Of a DNA stretch of 61,108 nucleotides, positions 34,683-42,621 are shown piece after piece (the stretch's first letter is position 1; every line of letters begins with the position of its first letter). Where the stretch lies: the IMG/VR virus record IMGVR_UViG_3300007512_000037, positions 1-61,108 of that record. One strand, 5' to 3'. Source of the DNA: a virus. Made by a program: the position numbers and the translations under genes. Below the pieces are notes generated by a model. The model had not been told where the DNA came from. It worked only from the letters and a program-made list of their open reading frames with translations, and made no database searches.

Positions 34683-35350
34683 ATATATTCAAAAAAGCTT
34701 TAAAAGTTCTACGCAAAGGAGCCGACTCTGGGTTAATGGATTTCATACCTGGGGGTAAGGTTTTATCTGGTATTAGCAGTATCTTAGGCAAAGGAAAAAT
34801 AACCGATGCCAGGGGTAATGTGATAGAAGGGGGGAAGTTTACCCTTACCCCTGAGCAAGGCAAGGAGCTTCAAGTAAAGAGTATGCAAATAAGCTTGCAG
34901 GAACTTGAAGAGAACCATGAGCATATAGAAAAAAAGATGAGGCTAGAAATTGATCACTTTGAGGCGGAAACCCAAAGAACAGTAGCTTTTGAGGGTAGTT
35001 TCAAAGATATACCAGAAGAAGCAAAGCTTAAGCGATCTATGATTAGGCCCGATATTGTTAGGGATGTTTGGAATTTAGGTAAATGGATGTTCGGCGTAGA
35101 GGGTATTATACAGGTAGGAGTTCTAAGCTTTTCCATGTATAAGGCAGCTTCAATAGGGGGTAGTAGTGAAATAACCCAGGAAGCTGTTAATGCCTCTTTA
35201 CAGGCATTAGAATCGTTTAAGTATAGGCTGTACCTACCTTGGGACTTCTATAGTTGGGTATTTTCAGGTACAGTTATGGTCTTTTTTGGAAGCAGAACCT
35301 TAGATAAAGGTGTTGCTACATATAAAAAGGGCGATAGTGCGGGGGTTTAA
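34679..35350 (+). CDS. Putative holin, GTA-type three-TM family (223 aa)
   Basis: Membrane protein overlapping the endolysin. Hydrophobic segments lie at about residues 140-160 (MFGVEGIIQVGVLSFSMY) and 190-208 (FYSWVFSGTVMVFFGS), with a possible weak one near the N-terminus. The segment SMIRPDIVRDVWNLGKWMF before the first resembles the Arg-Pro motif of the holin family named after gene-transfer-agent holins. An amphipathic helix (residues about 60-110) precedes it. It would release or let out the endolysin. No spanin pair was found. Confidence 0.68.
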   Translation: MNIFKKALKVLRKGADSGLMDFIPGGKVLSGISSILGKGKITDARGNVIEGGKFTLTPEQGKELQVKSMQISLQELEENHEHIEKKMRLEIDHFEAETQRTVAFEGSFKDIPEEAKLKRSMIRPDIVRDVWNLGKWMFGVEGIIQVGVLSFSMYKAASIGGSSEITQEAVNASLQALESFKYRLYLPWDFYSWVFSGTVMVFFGSRTLDKGVATYKKGDSAGV

Positions 35351-35973
35351 TGCCTAATAGAACAGAGATTTTTTTAGATAAAGCGGAATCGGAAATTTTA
35401 TCTTTCGATTTCTCTGCCCTGCTCAGCGCAGGTGAGGCATATATAGCTTCGACTTACGCAGCTTTGCTTAATCAGGCTCTTACCTATACGGCAATTAAGC
35501 CAGGAACAGCAGGGAACGCAGTTACTATTACCCTAGTTGACCCAGGTACATTACAAGCAACTACTACTTTTTCTGACTCAGGGAATGCTATAACTATAAC
35601 CCTTAGGCACGACGGGGCCGCAATCACGGCTACGGCAACCAACTTAGTTTCTGACTTTGCTTCTGCCCCTTCTTCTGTAAAGGCTTTGTTAAATATTACT
35701 GGGTCCGGGGCCTCGGTGCTTATGGCTGTGAGCAGTACGGCTTTATCTGGTGGAGTAGACAATTTAACGATTACTTGTTATGAGGTTTCTGGGACTACAG
35801 TAATAGATAAGACAGGGACTACGCTTCCGACTTTGCCGGTAAATATAATTAGTAATAAAGTAGAAACTAGGTTTGCCGGGGGGGACTCAACTAGGACTTA
35901 TAGTGTTGAAGTACTAGTAAATACAGATAAGGGGCGGGTACTAAAAGCAGTACAGTACGTTAGTATTTACTAA
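35350..35973 (+). CDS. Putative accessory structural protein (207 aa)
   Basis: Beta-rich Thr/Ala/Gly protein with a repeat unit found in phage virion proteins: GTAGNAVTITLVDPG, DSGNAITITLRHDG, TALSGGVDNLTITC. The same GN.ITI pattern occurs in the decoration protein at 7879, suggesting a shared beta module. It starts at the holin stop (TAATG) and opens a group of five to seven appendage-like genes. Confidence 0.58.
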   Translation: MPNRTEIFLDKAESEILSFDFSALLSAGEAYIASTYAALLNQALTYTAIKPGTAGNAVTITLVDPGTLQATTTFSDSGNAITITLRHDGAAITATATNLVSDFASAPSSVKALLNITGSGASVLMAVSSTALSGGVDNLTITCYEVSGTTVIDKTGTTLPTLPVNIISNKVETRFAGGDSTRTYSVEVLVNTDKGRVLKAVQYVSIY

Positions 35974-36335
35974 TGGGAGTAAAGAATTCTACATATTTTA
36001 AAATCCCGCAAAAAGCAGATGCTATTTTGGAAGATGGATCAATTTATTTTGATCCCGCCGATAAATTAAAAGTAACTGATTACAATTCAGTTGAAAAAAC
36101 AGTAGCTTTTACTGGGGAAAATTCGGTAACATTTATTACTGGACCTGCAACTACGCATATAATTAATCACGGACTCGGTAAAGAAGACTTGGTTTATCAG
36201 GTAAGACTAGATAACGGGGGGAGTCCCGGACAATTACTAGAAGTCGAATCTGAGCCTACAGTAGGGAGTGAAACTACAGCAATCACCCATAGAACGGTGC
36301 AATCTTTAAAGCTTCACACTACTATTTTAAATTAA
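35973..36335 (+). CDS. Putative accessory structural protein (120 aa)
   Basis: Small beta-rich protein. Residues about 55-85 (THIINHGLGKEDLVYQVRLD) resemble a C-terminal module common in phage appendage proteins, with the HxLG..dvv.qv pattern, also present as ETITHNLNSRYVHVTAYTDN in the next gene product. The pair may share a surface fold. Function unassigned. Confidence 0.55.
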   Translation: MGVKNSTYFKIPQKADAILEDGSIYFDPADKLKVTDYNSVEKTVAFTGENSVTFITGPATTHIINHGLGKEDLVYQVRLDNGGSPGQLLEVESEPTVGSETTAITHRTVQSLKLHTTILN

Positions 36336-36356
36336 TTATGACTTTGGAGGTCTAAA

Positions 36357-37562
36357 ATGGCTAAGCGTTTTGGTTCAAATATTCTTTTTCCACTCAATTC
36401 GAGTGATCCCGGCACACCTACGGAGGCGGAAGTCTGGTATAACAGCACTTTGGATAAGTTCAAGTACCAGGACGGTGCTGGAACTAAGGTTATCATGAGT
36501 GAGGAGCTTCTTGCTTCAACCACAGGAGGCGAAGGTTCCGGGCTTGTTGGGTTTTCCGATCCTACCAGTAACTTTACTGCTACTACTGTCCAAGCTGCCC
36601 TTGCTGAGATTAGAGATGATCTTCTTAGCGCAGCTAATGGTAATGGTGCTAGTACCGTTGGAGTAGAGGATTCAGTAGGAAACTTTACTGGGACGGATGT
36701 AGAAGCTGTATTGGCAGAAATTGATCTACGTATTGATGGTATCACTACTGATCGAGACTTCGTTAATTCCGTTAACTTAGACGTTAACTATCTAATGAAT
36801 GCTACGGGAACTCCCGCAGCAGGTTCAGGTAAAACAGAAGGTGAAATTCTGATCAATGCCGTTGATGAAAAGTATTGGAAAGTAGTTTCCGGTGCTTGGG
36901 CAGATCAAGGAGCCTTAGGTACTAAGCGTTTCGTTTTCAAAACAAGCGGTACCGGTACTGGAATGGCTAATGTTACTGCCACCAGCAATAACAAAATTTA
37001 TGACGGAGAATTTTTCTCTACTGCCTTTACCCCTACGATTGGAACTACTTTCGATCATGAAGCAGATCAAAGACAGTGGACGTTTAATAATTCAAGTGTC
37101 TGGGTTAAAACCGGGGCCAGAATTAATCACAATGATCATCCAGATTTGCAGGGCGGGGGAGCAGGAGACTACAACCACCTTACAACCGCAGAGCTAAATC
37201 TACTTCAAGAGATTGATAGTACGGCAGCTACAGAGGGGGCTACTAGAATTGCTCTGGATGCGGCTAGTACGGTTGGTGGTGTTTATTCTAATGTTCAAGC
37301 AGCTCTTACAGCCTTGTATGACGCAGGAGTAAATGCAACCGATACTTATACCGAAGGGGCAACTACCTTAGTAGCCACGGTTGCAGAAACTATTACCCAT
37401 AATCTTAATAGCCGGTATGTTCACGTAACGGCTTATACAGACAACGCTGGTAATCCACAGAATGAGGAAGCGCTTGAAATTGCTGTTACAGGTTTAAACA
37501 CCATTACAGCTACTTCTGTTCCTGGCGGAGCTTATCACTTTGTTGTATCTGCAAAAGAGTAA
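36357..37562 (+). CDS. Appendage/fibre-like structural protein (401 aa)
   Basis: The N-terminus (SSDPGTPTEAEVWYNSTLDKF) is the 'WYNS..dk' entry found in many phage fibre and virion-associated proteins. Two repeats of the type NFTATTVQAALAEI / NFTGTDVEAVLAEI follow, a third diverged (YSNVQAALTALYD), and the C-terminus has the ITHNLN module. TGGAGG precedes the ATG; a strong terminator follows, implying high expression. Confidence 0.7.
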   Translation: MAKRFGSNILFPLNSSDPGTPTEAEVWYNSTLDKFKYQDGAGTKVIMSEELLASTTGGEGSGLVGFSDPTSNFTATTVQAALAEIRDDLLSAANGNGASTVGVEDSVGNFTGTDVEAVLAEIDLRIDGITTDRDFVNSVNLDVNYLMNATGTPAAGSGKTEGEILINAVDEKYWKVVSGAWADQGALGTKRFVFKTSGTGTGMANVTATSNNKIYDGEFFSTAFTPTIGTTFDHEADQRQWTFNNSSVWVKTGARINHNDHPDLQGGGAGDYNHLTTAELNLLQEIDSTAATEGATRIALDAASTVGGVYSNVQAALTALYDAGVNATDTYTEGATTLVATVAETITHNLNSRYVHVTAYTDNAGNPQNEEALEIAVTGLNTITATSVPGGAYHFVVSAKE

Positions 37563-37579
37563 TAGTTTCTGTTAAGATA

Positions 37580-37620
37580 TAGTGAGCTGAGGGTTACACC
37601 TGTCCTCACTCACTATTTTT
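37580..37620 (+). terminator. Terminator after the fibre-like gene
   Basis: ATAGTGAG-(C)-TGAGG pairs with CCTCACTCACTAT over 13 base pairs with one bulged C, followed by a T-rich run. Third strong rightward terminator in the structural region, again behind a probable abundant virion protein. Confidence 0.85.
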
Positions 37621-37637
37621 GTATAAAAGGAAAGGCT

Positions 37638-38099
37638 ATGTCTAAAATTACTAAAATCAGCAAAAAGAAGGAAGATTTACCAGCATTCGATCCTGAACAG
37701 GTAAAACGAATGACAATAAACGAAGAAGACTCTGAGCGACTTGAGAAATTATATGATAAGCAAACAGAGTATGAGCAGGCTTTTATTAGGGCGCAGCTTC
37801 AAATAGAGGAAGCAGAGCGTCAAGTGGCAAAATGGCAGGGGGTACTTGCAACTTCTAAAAAAGAAAAAACTAAGTATATGATTGGCATTGAAGACAGCTC
37901 CAAACAAGCAGAAACGGCTCTGAAAGCTACAATTCTTAAATACTTACCAGAGGTTGCCAAAAAAGATATCCCTGAGGATAAATTAGATGAAAAACTAGAG
38001 GGAGCGATTCGTCTTGGGCCTAACGTGGAACTAGCAAAAAGGCAAGTCACCATCAACCCCAAGATTGAACTAAGATGGGATGATTCAGTATCTAGTTAA
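37638..38099 (+). CDS. Hypothetical coiled-coil protein (153 aa)
   Basis: Highly charged; residues about 30-90 are a clear coiled coil (EYEQAFIRAQLQIEEAERQV). The C-terminal part (VELAKRQVTINPKIELRWDD) is beta-like. AAAGGAAAGG site. Overlaps the next gene by 20 bases. Could be a bridging or chaperone component of the appendage set. Confidence 0.58.
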   Translation: MSKITKISKKKEDLPAFDPEQVKRMTINEEDSERLEKLYDKQTEYEQAFIRAQLQIEEAERQVAKWQGVLATSKKEKTKYMIGIEDSSKQAETALKATILKYLPEVAKKDIPEDKLDEKLEGAIRLGPNVELAKRQVTINPKIELRWDDSVSS

Positions 38100-39111
38100 T
38101 AATAGCACAGGGAACGCAGAAATCTCAGAAGTGGGGTTCGTTCCTTATGAGTTTGAATTTACAACTCAAGCTAAATCTGATGGCTATTTTGACTTAGGTT
38201 TCCTAGTATCTAACCCTAAAGAAGTCTTTGCTAAGATACCCGGAGGCCCGTGGCTGGATAACAGTTTATGGCTTTCTACCGATCCCCCGGACTTTATTTT
38301 AAGCACAGTATCTAACCAAACTAGGTTTACTTTTGTTGACCCTAGTTTATCTGCCGGGCTTCCAAAAACAGGAACTAAGCTTATAGTATTGGTTAAGAAG
38401 CTGGATAATAAAGGAGAGGTAGCCTTGAACAGTGGTATAAGAACTAATGTCTCCTATTTAAAAAGTACCGATACCTTATCTATAGAAGCTTGGTTTACAC
38501 AGAACAGCAAGACTGTACTAACTGCTACTAGCTGTACCATTACTGTTTATAATGATGACGGAGGTATTATTTATGCTCCGGCTGCAAGCACAGACTCAAA
38601 CGGGGAAGGCGTATTCAAGTTTAGTAAAAACCCCTCAGGACTAGTACCGGAAGATTCCTACAGAGCTAAAATTGTAATTGTCATAGACGGGAATACCTAT
38701 AATGAAATGATCTCCATAGGGAAAATTGATATTACTGATAATCCCGTTGGGATAGCAGACCAAGTATGGGACGAGCTTTTAGCAGAACATACTATAGCAG
38801 GCTCTATGGCTCAATCTATGGATGATGCAGTAGAAGGTAACTTAGGTGATATAGCGGAAGCAGTCTGGGATGCAGTTATCAAAAATTATGACGATCCTGG
38901 CAGCTCAGGAAGAGCTTTAAATGATATTTGGGGTATCTCAGGTGTTAATCATAAGAAAACCTTCTCATACCTCGCTAATGGGAGCCTGGATACCGTTACT
39001 ATAAATCTTTACTGGGATAAGAACCTTACAGACCTTAGAAAGACTATTACAGGTCAGGTTTCAAGCTACCTAGGAGCTTTACCGGGTCTTTTAGAAATTA
39101 AGGATTCATAA
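38080..39111 (+). CDS. Appendage-like structural protein (343 aa)
   Basis: Two beta-rich domains in the first about 220 residues, then a helical repeat seen in many phage appendage proteins: IADQVWDELLAEHTIAGSMA and IAEAVWDAVIKNYDDPGSSG. The C-terminus (TVTINLYWDKNLTDLRKTIT) is beta-rich. It follows a coiled-coil protein and precedes a BppU-N-like protein, consistent with a baseplate- or capsid-linked fibre set. Confidence 0.6.
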   Translation: MIQYLVNNSTGNAEISEVGFVPYEFEFTTQAKSDGYFDLGFLVSNPKEVFAKIPGGPWLDNSLWLSTDPPDFILSTVSNQTRFTFVDPSLSAGLPKTGTKLIVLVKKLDNKGEVALNSGIRTNVSYLKSTDTLSIEAWFTQNSKTVLTATSCTITVYNDDGGIIYAPAASTDSNGEGVFKFSKNPSGLVPEDSYRAKIVIVIDGNTYNEMISIGKIDITDNPVGIADQVWDELLAEHTIAGSMAQSMDDAVEGNLGDIAEAVWDAVIKNYDDPGSSGRALNDIWGISGVNHKKTFSYLANGSLDTVTINLYWDKNLTDLRKTITGQVSSYLGALPGLLEIKDS

Positions 39112-39359
39112 TGCCTGTGGCTACTGTTAAGGGGTATGTAAGGGGAGTAGAAGAAGATACCCATAAAAAGCCCCTAGAAATTACCAGTCCGGGGATAACA
39201 GGAGATTCTTTAGGGTGCTTAACCGGGGGTGTTTTATCTGCTAAAGCCCACCTTAAAACCGTGGCTATAACTAAAGGGTATATAACTTCCGTAGCAAAAA
39301 CCGTAAAAGGGTTTATAGGCAATAGCCCTATAATTATCAAAGGATTTGTAAAAAGATGA
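39111..39359 (+). CDS. Hypothetical small structural protein (82 aa)
   Basis: Short basic beta-rich protein with internal similarity: VKGYVRG, TKGYITS, VKGFIGN, IKGFVKR are four short repeats of a K-G-[YF]-[VI] strand motif. Overlaps both neighbours by start/stop fusion. Function unknown. Confidence 0.55.
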   Translation: MPVATVKGYVRGVEEDTHKKPLEITSPGITGDSLGCLTGGVLSAKAHLKTVAITKGYITSVAKTVKGFIGNSPIIIKGFVKR

Positions 39360-39712
39360 GTGTACCTGTAATAAAAATAGGCGAAGGCAGAACTATAAGG
39401 TATGAGCATCACACAGACCCGGACGATCCTTTGAAAAACATTGATTCCACACCCATCGAAGACCTATCAACGATCACTCTTGCGCTGTCAAAAATGTTCT
39501 TTAGAAGCCCCGCTTTGCAGGTGACAGAAATAGTACCGTCGTTCACTACAGACGGCTCTGATGGCCTTCTTGAGTATGCGATACAAGGCAATGAGGAGTG
39601 GTTGGATGTTGCAGGGGATTGGCTTTTTTGGACTCAGCCATACTTCTCAGCAGGATCAGCCCCTATGTCCGATCCTAAGCCTTTTACTGTTAAATACGCA
39701 GTAGATTTGTAA
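39356..39712 (+). CDS. BppU-N-like appendage domain protein (118 aa)
   Basis: Single beta domain with the order seen in upper-baseplate N-terminal domains: a DLSTITLALSK strand, VPSFTTDGSDGLLEYAI, then GDWLFWTQPYFSAGSAP and FTVKYAVDL. These anchor receptor-binding appendages to virions. Last gene of the rightward structural block; the next gene runs leftward. Confidence 0.55.
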   Translation: MSVPVIKIGEGRTIRYEHHTDPDDPLKNIDSTPIEDLSTITLALSKMFFRSPALQVTEIVPSFTTDGSDGLLEYAIQGNEEWLDVAGDWLFWTQPYFSAGSAPMSDPKPFTVKYAVDL

Positions 39713-39785
39713 GTGATATTACAAATACAAGCAGAAATATCCCTATTATTAAAGCACAGGATAAATAATCTACTAAATCCTTCTT

Positions 39786-39798
39786 AAAGCTACGCTTT
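39786..39798. terminator. Weak hairpin between convergent genes
   Basis: AAAGC/GCTTT with a 3-base loop followed by T on the plus strand. It sits between the convergent genes ending at 39712 and 39800. Stem is short, so at most a weak terminator. Confidence 0.35.
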
Positions 39799-39799
39799 T

Positions 39800-40327
39800 C
39801 TACAGTTTTCTTCGATTTCGCAAGTCTATTCCGTATTTATTAAGCATTTTAATAAGCACTTTTTTATCGTGTAAATTAAATATGGGTATGCCTAAATCCC
39901 TGGCAAATCGTAAAGCTTGACCGGTTCCGCCGGAATCTAATCCGTCCCTTGTCCAGCAGATAACAGCTTTACTGTGTGTTTTATTAGCTAGTCCGACAAT
40001 TTGGTGCATGTTTCTAGCCATAAGAGCTTTCACGCCTCGTTTTAAAGAGTACCAATTTGGGTGGTATTTCTCTGCTAACTTATAGGCCCAGTCTTGAGGC
40101 TCAAAGAAAGGGGATTGGTTACCATTAAAACCCTCCCAAGGTAGGTATATATGTTTATTTATGTGATTAGTAACTCCAAACTCGAAAGCAGAGTCTGCAC
40201 CGTAGGCTCCGCCCGATCTAAGCGTGTACCCTCTGCTCTCTAAGTGCCTAGCAATCCTAATCATGTATGCTCGTATTTTTGTAGGGGTAGCTCTTGCCCC
40301 TATGCCTGTATAGTATTTACGTGTCAC
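39800..40327 (-). CDS. SLOG/DprA-like nucleotide-binding protein (175 aa)
   Basis: Rossmann-like SLOG-superfamily protein: YTGIGARATPTKI at the N-terminus, then the glycine-rich GYTLRSGGAYGADSAFE loop that binds a nucleotide, IYLPWEGFNGN, and AVICWTRDG with SGGTGQALRFARDLGIP. Phage members are widespread with unproven roles; relatives bind ssDNA (DprA) or nucleotide-derived ligands. It is last in the leftward helicase operon. The 3' end overlaps an open -1 frame that encodes a membrane-like segment (39690-39830). Confidence 0.8.
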   Translation of the reverse strand: MTRKYYTGIGARATPTKIRAYMIRIARHLESRGYTLRSGGAYGADSAFEFGVTNHINKHIYLPWEGFNGNQSPFFEPQDWAYKLAEKYHPNWYSLKRGVKALMARNMHQIVGLANKTHSKAVICWTRDGLDSGGTGQALRFARDLGIPIFNLHDKKVLIKMLNKYGIDLRNRRKL

Positions 40328-40365
40328 TCAAGCTCTCCATAACTCTAACGTGGTGGGATATTCCA

Positions 40366-41700
40366 TTACTCTTCCTCCATTCTTAATCTAGTCATATCAA
40401 CCTTAACCATCACGGTTTTATACTTATTCCCTACCCTGTTTCTGGCTATGTAGAAGATAAATTTTACGTCTTCCATATCCTGATTTTCATTCTTCTGCAG
40501 TTCATTGATAGATACCAAGCAATCCGGCACTTGCCCCACGGCTTTAGCCTTTCCACAATTCTGTAATTTCAGGGTTTTTACTCTAGGGTCTTTTTCCGCT
40601 GCCTGTATTGCTCCAATACCCGCAACCTCCAATTTTCTAAAAACCCTTTTTACTGCCCTATGTATATCTTCTATTTGTTTCCAGTTCCCCTGTCCCCCCT
40701 CTTCCCCTTCCACTTTAGTTTCCGGTTCTAATAGTTGGGGGTAATCAATAATCACAATATCAAGCTTGATACCTTCTACCTTCTCTAGTTTTCTGGCTAA
40801 GTTATACACTCCCGTAGGCGTAAGCTTATACTCATCACGTTCTACCACAAATAACTTGCCTAATCTCTTATTATCTACTAATTCCTCATGTTTTTGTATA
40901 GCTTTGCTTGCTGCCATGTCCGGCGTTAATCTATGCCTTTGCACACCGGTAGCGGCAGAAACATACTTTTTATAGATTTCTGCTTTGCTGTCCTCAAGGG
41001 TAATATGTAGTACATTTCTGAGGTTTAGCCTTGCTTGATGCCCAAGAGCAACCATAGCAGTAGTTTTACATACGTTCGGGTAACTTAGGAAACAGAAGTA
41101 CTCTCCTCTCGCTATCCCGCCATCTAAAATACTCTGATCATTCAGCGTAGGGGTAAATGTAGGGCAAACTATCTCCCTGGTCTTAGGGTCTAGTAATATG
41201 TGTATATCTTTGGATATCTCTGTAAAGTCTGCCTCTCCTACTTTTCCGATATCAGCCAGCTTTTCCATATCCACCATCATTCGATTGAAGTCTATTTTTC
41301 CGCTTTCTTCAAAAGAATCAACATGAGAATTTAGAAATTTAATCCCTTCCATGTGCTGAATAAATGGGATTAGCTTATCTGATACCCAATCAGAATCAGG
41401 TAGGTTAGACCACACAGATTTAACTAAAGTGTAAACATCCTGCTTAGCGGCGGCGTTCTTTAAAGCATCCGGTAGATTATTACTGTCGTACAGTGTTTTT
41501 ATATGTATCCCTATTTCGCTCTTTTTAGGGCAACGTTCATATTTTTTGGCAAAGTCTACTAATACTGCCAATAGTATTTTCTGTGATGCAGACCTAAAGT
41601 ATGCCTCATCTAGCACAGAGTAAAAATTAAGTAAAAATTCCCTATTCTGTAGGCATAGAGATAAAACCTGTTTTGCAAAGTTGTTGTTATCAAACAGCAC
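40366..41700 (-). CDS. DnaB-like replicative helicase (444 aa)
   Basis: Hexameric 5'-3' helicase of the phage fork. The RecA-like C-terminal domain begins with GGIARGEYFCFLSYPNVCKT, where the family has (G/A)xPxxGKT: the P-loop Gly before Lys is Cys here. Walker B is LDIVIIDYPQLLEP. Later, AIQAAEKDPRV and the Arg-rich YIARNRVGNKYKTVMV match the DnaB/gp41 C-terminal motifs. The N-terminal domain (LSLCLQNREFLLNFYSVLDE) is the usual helical type. Translated after, and overlapping, the 208-aa gene. Confidence 0.86.
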   Translation of the reverse strand: MLFDNNNFAKQVLSLCLQNREFLLNFYSVLDEAYFRSASQKILLAVLVDFAKKYERCPKKSEIGIHIKTLYDSNNLPDALKNAAAKQDVYTLVKSVWSNLPDSDWVSDKLIPFIQHMEGIKFLNSHVDSFEESGKIDFNRMMVDMEKLADIGKVGEADFTEISKDIHILLDPKTREIVCPTFTPTLNDQSILDGGIARGEYFCFLSYPNVCKTTAMVALGHQARLNLRNVLHITLEDSKAEIYKKYVSAATGVQRHRLTPDMAASKAIQKHEELVDNKRLGKLFVVERDEYKLTPTGVYNLARKLEKVEGIKLDIVIIDYPQLLEPETKVEGEEGGQGNWKQIEDIHRAVKRVFRKLEVAGIGAIQAAEKDPRVKTLKLQNCGKAKAVGQVPDCLVSINELQKNENQDMEDVKFIFYIARNRVGNKYKTVMVKVDMTRLRMEEE

Positions 41701-42316
41701 TTGAATTCTCCTTCTTGTAAAATTTAAGCCAATACCACGTATTAAACGGGTACATAGCTTTTTCGTACTCCTTCATTATTTGTTTTCCTATCTGGAATTG
41801 ATTAATTACTTTTAACCTTTTAGTAAAATCATCCGGCAAAGAACCCCACACTAAGCATGGGTAGTGTAATGCCTTCCACCAAGAGTATATTAAGGGGTTT
41901 GCTTGTATTAGAAGGTACTTATCTTCGTCTTCCCGCATACTGTGATACTTGGTAAAGTATTCTTGAGAGGATTTCTGAATCCTGCTTCTTATTTTCTCCA
42001 GGTCTAGCCTATTCCCATTTTCTTGATTAAATTTCTCCGGGAAAATGTTTTCTCTATTAAGTAGTATCCTTTTAATGGCAAACTCAAAATCCCCTCTTAT
42101 CATTCCCGACGGCTTAAAAACCAAATCATAGTCTTTGCAGTACCATATCCACCATTTTACTAGAGCTTCTATAGGCATTTTGTATTGGTTTTCCACGTAG
42201 CCTAAACAATCCCCTAAAAGTTTTGTTTTAGACTCAGTTAACCCCCATTTTAATTCTTCATCATAGAATTTTAGGTATAGTCTACTGACTAATTCTTTTA
42301 TATCTTCATTGTCCAT
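41690..42316 (-). CDS. Hypothetical protein, helicase partner (208 aa)
   Basis: Unrecognised. Trp/Tyr/Lys-rich, probably all helical (IEALVKWWIWYCKDYD; YPCLVWGSLPDDFTKRLKVI). First gene of the leftward operon; its stop overlaps the helicase start by 11 bases. Close coupling to a DnaB-like helicase suggests a loader or accessory factor, but no AAA+ or known loader motif is present. Confidence 0.62.
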   Translation of the reverse strand: MDNEDIKELVSRLYLKFYDEELKWGLTESKTKLLGDCLGYVENQYKMPIEALVKWWIWYCKDYDLVFKPSGMIRGDFEFAIKRILLNRENIFPEKFNQENGNRLDLEKIRSRIQKSSQEYFTKYHSMREDEDKYLLIQANPLIYSWWKALHYPCLVWGSLPDDFTKRLKVINQFQIGKQIMKEYEKAMYPFNTWYWLKFYKKENSSAV

Positions 42317-42342
42317 AAAATCTCTTACTGTTTGGTTTGGTA

Positions 42343-42377
42343 GGGTACAGGCATCAATAAGAATAAAGTCTGTACCC
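42343..42377 (-). promoter_or_regulatory. Inverted repeat in the leftward leader
   Basis: GGGTACAG (42343-42350) and CTGTACCC (42370-42377) are perfect 8-base complements 19 bases apart, in the leader between the candidate leftward promoter and the start at 42316. It could be an RNA hairpin or an operator; there is no T run for termination. Confidence 0.45.
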
Positions 42378-42415
42378 CTTGAAAAGAAAAAAGGGTAAAA
42401 AAGAAAACTGACCCC

Positions 42416-42444
42416 ATGATGCCCCGGTTTTTACCCGGTGTCAA
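42416..42444 (-). promoter_or_regulatory. Candidate leftward promoter for the helicase operon
   Basis: On the minus strand a perfect TTGACA (42444-42439) is followed after 17 bases by CATCAT (42421-42416), four of six for the -10. It reads into the leader of the 208-aa gene. The good -35 and exact spacing support it. Confidence 0.45.
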
Positions 42445-42554
42445 ATTGGCTATACAAAGCTCAAAGTAAAATACCTGATCCAAGTTTTGAATTTTGCCGA
42501 ACTTCTCCCAAATTCATACATTTTCAAACAATTTTATACGAATATAGAAAAAGA

Positions 42555-42584
42555 TTGACAAACCCAAACAAGTCGAGGTATATT
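42555..42584 (+). promoter_or_regulatory. Sigma70-type promoter for the replication operon
   Basis: Perfect TTGACA (42555-42560), 18-base spacer, TATATT (42579-42584; five of six). It is followed by a leader hairpin and the primase gene at 42622. With the leftward candidate at 42416-42444 it makes a divergent control region. Between them (42445-42554) only AT-rich sequence is seen. Confidence 0.78.
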
Positions 42585-42590
42585 GAAAAT

Positions 42591-42609
42591 GGGCCTCTGA
42601 ATCCGGCCC
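42591..42609 (+). promoter_or_regulatory. Leader hairpin GGGCC/GGCCC
   Basis: Five G-C pairs around a 9-base loop, at or near the predicted transcript start and 13 bases before the primase ATG, ending next to the AGGAG site. A 5'-end stem of this kind often stabilises mRNA; it could also affect access of ribosomes. Confidence 0.45.
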
Positions 42610-42621
42610 AGGAGTAAGAGA

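Noticed and set aside
39713-39790. 24-codon rightward ORF after 39712
   Set aside because: No ribosome-binding site, no family, chance length.
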